From assembly GCF_002077945.1 (NCBI RefSeq), contig NZ_LVYD01000058.1, positions 310,001-374,000 on the forward strand: 64,000 bases of DNA, written 5' to 3'. Both the position numbers and the translations under genes were made by a program. Shown one piece after another: positions 1 through 9,203 of the stretch; positions within the stretch are counted from its first letter, which is position 1, and every line of letters starts with the position of its first letter. This DNA comes from Niastella vici (GTDB lineage Bacteria; Bacteroidota; Bacteroidia; Chitinophagales; Chitinophagaceae). The notes beneath the pieces were generated by a model. The model did not search any database. It saw nothing but the letters and a program-made list of their open reading frames with translations, and was not told the origin of the DNA.

Positions 1-1
1 G

Positions 2-3000
2 CTGAACGGTGACACCGAATTGGTGGGACTGCTCACCGCGCGTAATGAATGCACCATAGGCATCATGCTGGGTATATGGAGATCGGGCCGGGCATACGTT
101 CCCATTGACCCATCCTACCCGGTGCAAAGGATCAGGTATATTATCGCCGATGCAGGTTTGAAAGTGTTGGTCATAGACAGGCAGTATTCAGCATTGGTCC
201 CTGACGATTTGAAAATAACGATCCTGTTCACAGATGAATTGGACGCTAACACTGCTGCAGACAATTCGGCTGTTATTACTACCGACTTCAGGGAAAAGCT
301 GGCTTATGTGATCTATACTTCAGGGTCAACCGGAAGTCCGAAAGGCGTGGGCATTTGTCACAGAAATGTGATAGCCTTCCTCCAGTGGGCAAAGCGGGAA
401 TTTGCGGCGACTCCTTTTTCTATACTGTATGCAGCAACATCTTATTGTTTTGATCTCTCAATATTCGAATTTTTTGCTCCCTTGTTGCTTGGAAAAAGCA
501 TCAGGATGCTGCCCTCCGCGTTGTCGATACCGGAATATGCACATTCGGAAGAGGGGCTTTTTATAAATACGGTGCCCTCGGTAGTACATAGCCTGCAGGA
601 AAGCGGAATGAACTGGGATAATGTGACTGCGTTGAACATTGCAGGTGAACCGTTAAGTGGAAACATGCTCAGCGGGTTGAACATTGACAAAATAGAGATC
701 CGCAATCTGTACGGGCCAACGGAAGATACCACTTACAGTACCGTATACAGAGTGACCGGGCAGTTGACAGCCGCCGTCCCAATCGGCAAACCTATCGATG
801 ACACCCGGTTGTATATACTCGACGGGAACCATTGTCCGGTTCCGGAAGGTATGGCCGGAGAAATATACCTTTCCGGGCATGGCGTGGCAAAAGGATATAT
901 CAATCAACGGCAGCTGACAACCGAAAGATTTCTTAATAACCCATTCGTGCCCGGTACTGTTATGTATAAGACCGGTGATATTGGCAAATGGCTGGGGGAT
1001 GGCAATGTGGAATTCATCGGGCGTGCTGATCTGCAAGTGAAGATCCGGGGACATCGCATTGAACCGGGAGAGATTGAACATACGCTGGAACAATATCCTT
1101 TGGTGAACCGTGGTTTAGTGACGATCTTTCGCGATGGAGGGGAATTCAGGATCGCTGCTTACTACACGGGTTTGGGATTGATTGACTTAGTGGGCCTGCA
1201 GGAATTCTGCCGCCGGCAATTACCTTCCTGGATGATCCCTGATTGTTGGATGCAATTAGACGCTTTCCCGCTAACTACTAATGGAAAAATAGATCGCAGC
1301 CGGCTGCCTTCGCCGGAGCTGTTCTCACAGTCTGACAGCGTTATTGAAAAGCCATCCACACTGCTCGAAGAACGGCTGTTGGATATATGGCGCGAACTGT
1401 TAGATAAAAAAGACATTGGCATCAATCAGTCTTTTTTCGAGGCTGGTGGCAACAGCCTGATGGCGATGCGGCTTAAATTCCTGGTGGAGTCACGTTTGTA
1501 CAAACAATTATCCCTAAGCGAGCTCTTTATTCATTCAACCATCCGGCAACAGGCGCAATTGGTTGAACAACGGCCGCAGATGGTGATGTCAAAAATTGAA
1601 CGGGCGAAGGACGGTCCCTTGTTCCCGGTATCGCACGTACAGGAAAGGCTCTGGGTACTCACCAGGTTTGAAGAAGCATCCGTAGCCTATAATATGCCTG
1701 CTGTCTTCCGCATAAATGGCGTCTTGGATATACCGCTGTTGAAGCAGGCTTTCCGGTTATCTATAGAAAGGCACGAAGCATTAAGAACAATTTTTTTCGA
1801 AGAGGATGGGCGGCAGATGCAAAAGATTCTGACGCCGTCAGCAATGACCTTTTCAGTCTTGGTGGAAGATTATGAAGATGAGGCTGCCTGGATCCAAAAG
1901 CATGTTACGCTGCCTTTCAATGCCCAAACAGGCCCATTGATCAGGTGTGCGGTGCTGCGAAGAAGGTCGGCAGACATCCTGTTGTTTAATGTGCACCATC
2001 TTGTCTGCGATGGACGGTCTGTCGAAATCTTATACGAGGAGGTTATAGAAGCCTACCGGGCGCTAATGTCGGGAGCTGTGCTGGAAAGACCTCCGCTTTC
2101 CTTGCAATACAGGGATTTTTCGCTTTGGCAAAGAAAGAAGTGGCAGAATGGATTTTTCGACGAGGACCTTCATTTCTGGAAGAACCTTTTCAATGATGGT
2201 GTGCCCGTATTATCCCTGCCTGAAGATTGTAACAGGCCCGATATTAAAACCTACCGGGGCGCCAGTATTACCCGAACAATGGGCGCTGCTGTGCTGGAAA
2301 AGATCAGCCATCTGCAGGCGAAATCGGAGAGCAGCCTGTTTGCGGTGCTGCTGGCCTTTGTAAATATTCTGCTGAAAAAATACGCCAACCTTGACGACAT
2401 TGTCGTCGGCGTCCCCGTTTCGGGCCGTGATCATCGTCAGTTGGAAGATCAGATAGGGTTCTATGCCAATACGCTGGCGATCAAAACGCATGTCGATGCC
2501 ACGCTCGACTTCCTTTCATTTATACGTGTACAAAAAGATATTATTCTGGAGGCATTTGTACATCGGGAACTGCCTTTTAGCATTCTTCTTGATAATCTGG
2601 ACCTGCCCAGGGATTTGTCGAGAAGTCCGCTTTTCGATGTCATGGTAGTATTGCAGGAGGGCAGCGCCCTGGATGGTGATGTTGCCATTCATCCCGGCCT
2701 GCACTTTACCCGCATGCCGGTGGCGGCGAAATCTGCTAAATATGATCTGACTTTTACTTTTACCCTGCACGCCGGAAAGCTGGTGCTTGAGCTTGAATAC
2801 AATTCGGATGTATTTGTGGAGGATACTGTCAACAGGATGACAGAACACCTGTCTCGCATAATCGGCCAGGTTATTAATGACCCTGCTCTGAAGATCAGGG
2901 ATATTAGCCTGTTGGCGGAAGAAGAAACCCGCATGCTCAAAGAAAAGACCGACAGAACTGCTGTTGACTACGATAGGTCGGCCACGATCGTAAGCCTGTT

Positions 3001-4819
3001 CAGGCAGGCGGTGATGCAATGGAAAAATAAGACGGCTTTGCAAGCCGGTGATAGAAAAATGTCCTATGCGGAATTGGATGGCCTTAGCAGCCGGCTGGCT
3101 TCCATACTGGTGAAAAAATATGGCGTGAAGCCCGAAATGCCGGTGCTGCTGCATTTCCAGCGTGGCGAGTGGATGCTGGTGGCCATTTTTGCCGTGTTGA
3201 AGGCTGGGGCAGTGTATGTTCCTGTAGATCCTGATTATCCTTCAGCAAGGATCGACTATATACTCGACGATACGGGTGGCCAGCTGCTTTTGTACGATGT
3301 AGAGCCGAGGTACCCGATACGGGCGAACAAACCTGATCTTCAGTGTATCGCCATAACCGGTGAAGAGCTGAACAATTGGGCGGAAGATACCGGTGAATCA
3401 GATGAACACGAGGCTGCAGTAAGGCCTGATGCACTTGCTTATATTATTTATACTTCCGGAACAACCGGCCGTCCCAAAGGTGTTATGATAGAACACCGCA
3501 ATGTAGTGCGACTTCTTTTCAACGATGAAATGCCCTATGACTTCAACGATTCAGACAAATGGGTGCTGTTCCATTCTTACTGTTTCGATGTATCGGTATG
3601 GGAAATATTTGGCTCTCTGCTCAATGGAGGTACGTTGATCATTCCTGGCAAGGAGACAACACAGAACAGCCTGGTGTTTTATGATCTTTTATTGCGTGAA
3701 GGGATCACTATCTTAAACCAGACCCCCACTGCCTTCCGAAGCCTTGTGCAGAACAACCAGCAACGGTTTGCAACGGAACCGCTGGCCAGCATCCGGTGGC
3801 TTGTGTTTGCCGGCGAAGCCCTCATGCCCGGCATTTTGAAGGAATGGAAGAGGCATATGCCCGGCTGCAGAAATATAAATATGTATGGTATTACGGAAAC
3901 TACGGTTCACGTAACCTTCAAAGAACTCAGTGAGCAGGATATTGCCCATAATGTCAGCAATATAGGTTTACCGCTCCCGACGTTGAGTTGTGTTGTGCTG
4001 GATAAGGACCTTCAACAGGTACCCGTAGGTGTTACAGGTGAATTGTTTGTTGGCGGAGCCGGGGTAGGAAGAGGTTACTGGAACCAACCTGCGCTTACGA
4101 ACCAACGGTTTATTGAAGATCCCTTTCACCCGGGGCAGCGGTTGTACCGGAGCGGGGATTATGCCAGATTTTTAGCAAGCGGCGATATAGAATATATCGG
4201 TCGCAGGGACGACCAGGTGAAAATAAGAGGCCATCGGATAGAGTTGAATGAGATTGCAATGGCGCTGAGTAAACTGGATGAAGTAAAAGATGCTATCGTG
4301 CTGCCGGAAAAGAACAGCAGCGGGGAGCCGGAATTGATTGCTTATTATATACCGGCATCAGATACTGTTACTGTAGATATACTTCGAAGGAAATTGAACG
4401 AGATGCTTCCTGCCTATATGATGCCTTCCTGCTTTTTATCATTGGCTGCCTTCCCAACGAACAGCAATGGGAAACTGGATAGATCTGTTTTGCCACGTCC
4501 GGCGGAAAGCGGGGAAAGAGCATTGGCATTTGTGCCTGCGCGGAATACAATAGATACGCAACTTATCGACATCTGGGAAAAAATACTGGAAAGAAAGAAC
4601 ATCGGCATCAAAGATAATTTTTTTGACCTGGGCGGGCATAGCCTGAAGGCTACCCGTGTAATAACCAGTGTCATTGAACTATATGGGATAAGGATCGATC
4701 TCAAGAACCTTTTTATGGATCCCACTATCGAAAGCCTCTCGGATCATATCAGCGTATTGCTCTGGGCCACGGATGGAACCGAGACAGCCATGGTACAGGG
4801 TGAAGACTTAATTGTTTAA
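2..4819 (+). CDS. NRPS, A-T-C-A-T, 5'-truncated by window edge
   Basis: The reading frame is open from base 2, so the start lies upstream and the first A domain lacks its N-terminus. Counting residues from the TTG at 20, the domains are: A1 (to about 435; YTSGSTG near 100, NGK lysine near 421), T1 (GGNSL near 476), C (HHLVCDG near 660, intact), A2 (YTSGTTG near 1142, NGK near 1483) and T2 (GGHSL near 1540). The ten specificity residues read by eye are DLFNNALTYK for A1, a code I recall for alanine, and DVWNVAMVHK for A2, which matches 7 of 10 positions of the usual Thr code DFWNIGMVHK. The protein ends in an acidic/hydrophobic tail (GEDLIV), likely a docking peptide for the next protein, whose gene begins 2 bp downstream. 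No epimerase domain is seen. NRPS assignment is secure; substrates are predictions. Confidence 0.96.
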   Translation: MNGDTELVGLLTARNECTIGIMLGIWRSGRAYVPIDPSYPVQRIRYIIADAGLKVLVIDRQYSALVPDDLKITILFTDELDANTAADNSAVITTDFREKLAYVIYTSGSTGSPKGVGICHRNVIAFLQWAKREFAATPFSILYAATSYCFDLSIFEFFAPLLLGKSIRMLPSALSIPEYAHSEEGLFINTVPSVVHSLQESGMNWDNVTALNIAGEPLSGNMLSGLNIDKIEIRNLYGPTEDTTYSTVYRVTGQLTAAVPIGKPIDDTRLYILDGNHCPVPEGMAGEIYLSGHGVAKGYINQRQLTTERFLNNPFVPGTVMYKTGDIGKWLGDGNVEFIGRADLQVKIRGHRIEPGEIEHTLEQYPLVNRGLVTIFRDGGEFRIAAYYTGLGLIDLVGLQEFCRRQLPSWMIPDCWMQLDAFPLTTNGKIDRSRLPSPELFSQSDSVIEKPSTLLEERLLDIWRELLDKKDIGINQSFFEAGGNSLMAMRLKFLVESRLYKQLSLSELFIHSTIRQQAQLVEQRPQMVMSKIERAKDGPLFPVSHVQERLWVLTRFEEASVAYNMPAVFRINGVLDIPLLKQAFRLSIERHEALRTIFFEEDGRQMQKILTPSAMTFSVLVEDYEDEAAWIQKHVTLPFNAQTGPLIRCAVLRRRSADILLFNVHHLVCDGRSVEILYEEVIEAYRALMSGAVLERPPLSLQYRDFSLWQRKKWQNGFFDEDLHFWKNLFNDGVPVLSLPEDCNRPDIKTYRGASITRTMGAAVLEKISHLQAKSESSLFAVLLAFVNILLKKYANLDDIVVGVPVSGRDHRQLEDQIGFYANTLAIKTHVDATLDFLSFIRVQKDIILEAFVHRELPFSILLDNLDLPRDLSRSPLFDVMVVLQEGSALDGDVAIHPGLHFTRMPVAAKSAKYDLTFTFTLHAGKLVLELEYNSDVFVEDTVNRMTEHLSRIIGQVINDPALKIRDISLLAEEETRMLKEKTDRTAVDYDRSATIVSLFRQAVMQWKNKTALQAGDRKMSYAELDGLSSRLASILVKKYGVKPEMPVLLHFQRGEWMLVAIFAVLKAGAVYVPVDPDYPSARIDYILDDTGGQLLLYDVEPRYPIRANKPDLQCIAITGEELNNWAEDTGESDEHEAAVRPDALAYIIYTSGTTGRPKGVMIEHRNVVRLLFNDEMPYDFNDSDKWVLFHSYCFDVSVWEIFGSLLNGGTLIIPGKETTQNSLVFYDLLLREGITILNQTPTAFRSLVQNNQQRFATEPLASIRWLVFAGEALMPGILKEWKRHMPGCRNINMYGITETTVHVTFKELSEQDIAHNVSNIGLPLPTLSCVVLDKDLQQVPVGVTGELFVGGAGVGRGYWNQPALTNQRFIEDPFHPGQRLYRSGDYARFLASGDIEYIGRRDDQVKIRGHRIELNEIAMALSKLDEVKDAIVLPEKNSSGEPELIAYYIPASDTVTVDILRRKLNEMLPAYMMPSCFLSLAAFPTNSNGKLDRSVLPRPAESGERALAFVPARNTIDTQLIDIWEKILERKNIGIKDNFFDLGGHSLKATRVITSVIELYGIRIDLKNLFMDPTIESLSDHISVLLWATDGTETAMVQGEDLIV

Positions 4820-4821
4820 TA

Positions 4822-7800
4822 ATGGAAAATATTATAACTATCCTTTCAAATTGCCGAAAAAAAGGAATCCGGATTTATGCCGATGCATCGGCAACAAATG
4901 TGATACTCAGGGGAAATGTAAATGAACTTTCAGCAGCCGAGCGACAGCTGATCAGTGACAATAAGAAATCAATCCTGCAATTCCTTATGAATGCCCGTAA
5001 CGGGCATCAGCCAATCGAATTATTACCAGAACAGGCCGATTATGCCTTGTCTTCAGCGCAACAGCGGCTATGGATGGTTAGCAGGAGAAAGGAAGCGAGC
5101 CTGGCTTATCATGTGCAGGGAGCGTATGTCTTCAAGGGCGATGTAGATGTCACGGCGCTGAACTATGCTTTTGACGAACTGGTGAAAAGGCATGAGATCC
5201 TAAGGACCATCTTCCGGGAGACTGCTGATGGGGATGTAAGACAACGGGTTTTACCGCCGCCGGTCGAAGGATTTAAACTTTTATATGAAGACGTACAGCA
5301 TTTCAGTGATAAAGAAAATTATGTCCGGGGACGGGTAGCGGAAAATTTTTCCCTTCCATTTGATCTCACCTCCGACATGCCCGTACGAGCAGCCATTTAC
5401 CAGGTACAAAAAGATGAATGGATCTTTTGTTGCACCATGCACCATATTGTCAGCGATGGATGGTCGCTCGATTTGCTTACCCGTGAGTTACTGGCATTGT
5501 ATCATTCCGGGAAAACAGGCGCTGGCAACCCGTTGCCGCCATTACGGGTACAATACAAAGAATATGCAGCCTGGCAGCAGCAACAGTTGAAGGATGTAAC
5601 GTTCGACAGTGACCGGGAATACTGGTTGAACCGTTTCAGCGGAGAACTGACGTCCCTGACCTTACCAACTGACCGGCCTCATCCGGCCGTCAGAAGCCAT
5701 CGTGGTGCAACGATGCGGCGTACCTTAAGCCGCGAAGACACAGATGCATTTGTAAAGTTGTGCAGGCAGGAAAACTGTACACTGTTTGTGGGGTTGCTTT
5801 CCGTAGTGAATATGCTGTTACACAAGTATACCGGCCAAAGCGATATTACTATAGGCAGTCCCATTGCCGGCCGCAGGCATGTGGACCTGCAGGATCAGAT
5901 AGGCTTCTACGTCAATACGCTGGCCCTGCGTAACCGGTTTTATGCAACAGATAATTTCAGGCAGTTGATGGGCCTCGTAAAAGATACGGTGATGGGGGCC
6001 GATGAACACCAGGATTATCCTTTTGACCGGCTGGTAGAAGAGCTTTCATTGAAAAGAGACATGAGTCGCAACCCGCTGTTCGATGTGTGGGTGGTGGTGC
6101 ACGACAGGCGTTTGCCGGTAGATGAGGCTCAGGGGTTCAGCGTAAGCGAGTATAATAGTGTGGACAGCGGCATTAGCAGGTTTGACCTGTTGTTCGCTTT
6201 TCTGCCCGTGGATGAGGGTATTCAGATGGAGATCCAATACAACAGTGACATTTTTGAAGAGCAAACCATTTCAGATATGGTTGTGCGGCTAAGTCGCGCG
6301 ATCATTTCGGTTACAGTAGATCCCGAAAAAGAGTTGAGTCAATTGGATTTACTATCACGGGCCGAGCGACATGAATTATTATATGATCTGGGCGCAGGCG
6401 GGGCAAGCGCAAGTGGTGACGGTACTATTTTACAATTATTCGAACAGCAGGCGGAAATGTCGCCGCATGCAATTGCCGTAGTGGCTGAAGAAGGACAGCT
6501 CACCTATGCCGAACTGAATGGCCGGGCGAACCAATTGGCTGATTACCTCCGGAAAAAATACCAGGTTACTCCAGGCGACCCCGTAGCCATTATGTTGAAT
6601 AGGAACGTAAACCTGTTCATTGCATTATTCGGTGTCATGAAGTCGGGAGCGGCGTATTTGCCCATCGACCCTGCCGATCCGCAGGAAAGAATAGCGTATA
6701 TGCTTGAGGACAGCCGTTGCAAACTGGTTGTGGATGATCAGTTGCTGGAAAATTTAGAAAAGGAGAGTGAAACTTATACCCGCGAAAATCTTCAACCGGT
6801 GAATAAGCCAGGAGATCTGGCGTATGTGATCTATACGTCCGGCTCAACGGGTAGGCCCAAGGGGGTTATGATCGAACACCGGGCGTTGTTAGACTATCAC
6901 AAGGGCATCCTGGCTGAAACGAATATACGGCATTGCAAAACGTTCGGGCTTTTTTCAACCATTGCCGCAGATCTTGGCAACACGGTCATTTATACGTCCC
7001 TGTTGTTAGGCGGAACGCTGGTCCTGTTTCCTGTGACGGGGATAATGGAGGCTGCCGGCGGAATATATCAAACGGTGGATTGTATCAAGATCGTGCCTTC
7101 ACATTGGAAAGCCCTTCAAACAAAAAAGAATGCTTTTCTTCCCAAAAAATGTCTCCTCTTTGGAGGTGAACGGCTTACCTGGGATGTGATTAACGCTATA
7201 CCGGGGGATCGGCGGGAACTGCAGGTATTCAACCATTATGGCCCAACGGAGACCACAATTGGAAAGTTAATACATCACGTGCAGGTGACAGATAGTTCGC
7301 GCACGGTGCCGCTGGGGAAGCCTTTCGGCAACAATTGGGTTTACCTGCTTGATCAGCACCGGCACCTTGTTCCCCGTGGACTTGTCGGGGAGATCTGCAT
7401 AGGTGGAGAAGGGGTGGCACGCGGATATCTTCATCAGCAGCAGCTGACATCGGAAAGATTTGTACCCGATCCCTTCCGGGAGAACGAACGTATTTATCTC
7501 ACTGGTGACCTGGGCCGGTGGTTGCCTGATGGAACGTTGGAATTTATTGGCCGCAAAGACACACAACTAAAGATCAACGGTTATCGTATAGAGCCGGGTG
7601 AAATCGAGCACATACTGATACAGCAACCCGGAGTAGGGGCCGCCCTGGTGGCAGCGCGGGAAAATAAAGAAGGCCACCTCATGCTTGTGGCCTATGTTAA
7701 GCATAATGAAGGAGAAGGGTTGTGCCCTCATCCCGATGTACCAAAGCTACAGGAAGCAGTAAGCCGCCTGCTGCCGGCTTATATGTGCCCGGCCTTTTTT

Positions 7801-8208
7801 GTCATCCTTAATGAATTTCCCTTAACGGCCAATGGAAAGATCGACAGGCATGCTCTGCCTGCACCGGATGAGACCGATGATCGTAACGGAATAATTGCAG
7901 ATACCCCTGCCAGTGAGATCGAACGCAAACTGGTAAACATTTGGAGTGAAGTGCTGCAAACAGGAATGGAGAATATAGGGATCAATAGTGATTTTTTTCA
8001 ACTGGGGGGGCACAGCCTCAGAGCAATCAAGGTTATGGTCAGGATACATGACACGTTCAATGTTCGCATAGATCCGGATGTTTTTTTCGCAGAACCTACT
8101 ATCGCGGCGCTTGCTGCAGAAATAGAGAATCTTTTATGGTTGAAACACTCCGCCGACAATGGTAAAGACATCGGCGGAGGTCAGCTACTCACACCGGTAA
8201 CGGTATAA
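4822..8208 (+). CDS. NRPS module C-A-T, predicted Asp
   Basis: This 1128-residue single module opens with a TubC_N-like docking domain of about 55 residues. A condensation domain follows with intact HHIVSDG near 206, then an adenylation domain (YTSGSTG near 668, NGK in the A10 motif) and a carrier domain with GGHSLR near 1062. The specificity residues read D-L-T-K-L-G-H-I-G-K, one residue from the established Asp code DLTKVGHIGK, so aspartate is the predicted substrate. The gene starts 2 bp after the previous stop and is followed 11 bp later by a TauD/SyrP-like hydroxylase, which fits beta-hydroxylation of carrier-bound Asp. The C-terminal tail ends TPVTV and the next NRPS again carries a TubC_N-like domain, consistent with peptide-tail docking. 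There is no epimerase or thioesterase. Confidence 0.96.
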   Translation: MENIITILSNCRKKGIRIYADASATNVILRGNVNELSAAERQLISDNKKSILQFLMNARNGHQPIELLPEQADYALSSAQQRLWMVSRRKEASLAYHVQGAYVFKGDVDVTALNYAFDELVKRHEILRTIFRETADGDVRQRVLPPPVEGFKLLYEDVQHFSDKENYVRGRVAENFSLPFDLTSDMPVRAAIYQVQKDEWIFCCTMHHIVSDGWSLDLLTRELLALYHSGKTGAGNPLPPLRVQYKEYAAWQQQQLKDVTFDSDREYWLNRFSGELTSLTLPTDRPHPAVRSHRGATMRRTLSREDTDAFVKLCRQENCTLFVGLLSVVNMLLHKYTGQSDITIGSPIAGRRHVDLQDQIGFYVNTLALRNRFYATDNFRQLMGLVKDTVMGADEHQDYPFDRLVEELSLKRDMSRNPLFDVWVVVHDRRLPVDEAQGFSVSEYNSVDSGISRFDLLFAFLPVDEGIQMEIQYNSDIFEEQTISDMVVRLSRAIISVTVDPEKELSQLDLLSRAERHELLYDLGAGGASASGDGTILQLFEQQAEMSPHAIAVVAEEGQLTYAELNGRANQLADYLRKKYQVTPGDPVAIMLNRNVNLFIALFGVMKSGAAYLPIDPADPQERIAYMLEDSRCKLVVDDQLLENLEKESETYTRENLQPVNKPGDLAYVIYTSGSTGRPKGVMIEHRALLDYHKGILAETNIRHCKTFGLFSTIAADLGNTVIYTSLLLGGTLVLFPVTGIMEAAGGIYQTVDCIKIVPSHWKALQTKKNAFLPKKCLLFGGERLTWDVINAIPGDRRELQVFNHYGPTETTIGKLIHHVQVTDSSRTVPLGKPFGNNWVYLLDQHRHLVPRGLVGEICIGGEGVARGYLHQQQLTSERFVPDPFRENERIYLTGDLGRWLPDGTLEFIGRKDTQLKINGYRIEPGEIEHILIQQPGVGAALVAARENKEGHLMLVAYVKHNEGEGLCPHPDVPKLQEAVSRLLPAYMCPAFFVILNEFPLTANGKIDRHALPAPDETDDRNGIIADTPASEIERKLVNIWSEVLQTGMENIGINSDFFQLGGHSLRAIKVMVRIHDTFNVRIDPDVFFAEPTIAALAAEIENLLWLKHSADNGKDIGGGQLLTPVTV

Positions 8209-8219
8209 AATTGTCAACT

Positions 8220-9194
8220 ATGTCAAACGAAATACAAATACAGGGAATAACCCAGGGCGACATGTCGCTGACATTGATCACGCCCGGGAAAGGTGCTCCG
8301 GCGGGGCTCGATAGCTTGCTGACTTATATGGATGACAAACGCGACCTGCTGAAAGAATTACTCCATATACAAGGTGGGCTGCTCTTACGGGGTTTCGACA
8401 TACAACGTAATGAAGACTTTCAAAGCGTAAGGGACCGGTTTGCCGGTCTTTCAAATTTTTCATACAGAGATGGCAATTCCCCGAGAACCAAATTGTCGGC
8501 AGGCATCTATACCTCTACTGAATACCCGAAAGAGTACAGGATAACCCTGCATAATGAATTGTCCTATTCCAGTAAATGGCCCGCTTACATTTTGTTCTAT
8601 TGCCATATTCCTGCTGTGGAAGGCGGGGAAACCACTCTCGCTGATGGAAGGAAATTACTGCAACGGCTGGATGCTTCACTGGTAAATAAGTTTCGGGAAT
8701 TTGGCGTCAGGTATACCCGGTTTATGAATGGCAACGCCGCAATCGGTAAAAGCTGGGTCAGCACATTTGAAACGTCAGACAGGGACAGTATAGAGAACTA
8801 TTGCCGTGAAAACGATATTGAGTTCCGGTGGGAGAAGGATGCGCTATATCTGGCGCAGATGGGTCCTGGTGTGGTCCGGCATCCGCTCACCGGCGAGGAA
8901 GTATGGTTCAACCAGGCTAACCAGTTCCATCCTTCCAGTTTACCGGAAGAAGAGTACAAAGGGCTTCAATTACTGTTCTCACAGAAAAAATGCCGGTATC
9001 CCCATTATGCCTATTATGGCAATGGGGAAGAGATCTCCGAAGAAGATCTGAAGAAGATCACGGAGATCCAGGAAAGTCAGGCTTTTAAACTGAAATGGCA
9101 TAAAGGGGATATTGCGATCCTCGACAATGTATTGACTGCTCATGGCAGAATGCCTTTTAAGGGTGAAAGAAAGATTTATGTAAGCATGTGTTAA
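8220..9194 (+). CDS. TauD/TfdA Fe(II)/2-oxoglutarate dioxygenase, SyrP-like Asp beta-hydroxylase
   Basis: This protein of about 324 residues belongs to the TauD/TfdA clan. I place the start at ATG 8220; a TTG at 8211 is in frame but less likely. Counting from 8211, the metal facial triad is visible as H114-x-E116 (in LHNELSY) and distal H311 (in AHGRMPF), with a 2-oxoglutarate-binding arginine expected in the following GERK. Sequences with HNE instead of HxD are typical of the SyrP-like branch that hydroxylates carrier-bound aspartate in NRPS pathways. It sits between the Asp-predicted module and the next NRPS gene, co-directional with gaps of about 10 bp. The likely reaction is 3-hydroxylation of Asp on the upstream T domain, giving beta-hydroxyaspartate. 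Substrate and stereochemistry are inferred; hydroxylation of Asn from the last module is an alternative. Confidence 0.88.
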   Translation: MSNEIQIQGITQGDMSLTLITPGKGAPAGLDSLLTYMDDKRDLLKELLHIQGGLLLRGFDIQRNEDFQSVRDRFAGLSNFSYRDGNSPRTKLSAGIYTSTEYPKEYRITLHNELSYSSKWPAYILFYCHIPAVEGGETTLADGRKLLQRLDASLVNKFREFGVRYTRFMNGNAAIGKSWVSTFETSDRDSIENYCRENDIEFRWEKDALYLAQMGPGVVRHPLTGEEVWFNQANQFHPSSLPEEEYKGLQLLFSQKKCRYPHYAYYGNGEEISEEDLKKITEIQESQAFKLKWHKGDIAILDNVLTAHGRMPFKGERKIYVSMC

Positions 9195-9203
9195 AATTTT
9201 GAT

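Noticed and set aside
2516-3154. Long antisense frame (212 residues) inside the first NRPS
   Set aside because: Lies opposite a well-conserved C/A domain region; its sequence looks like random translation of the opposite strand.
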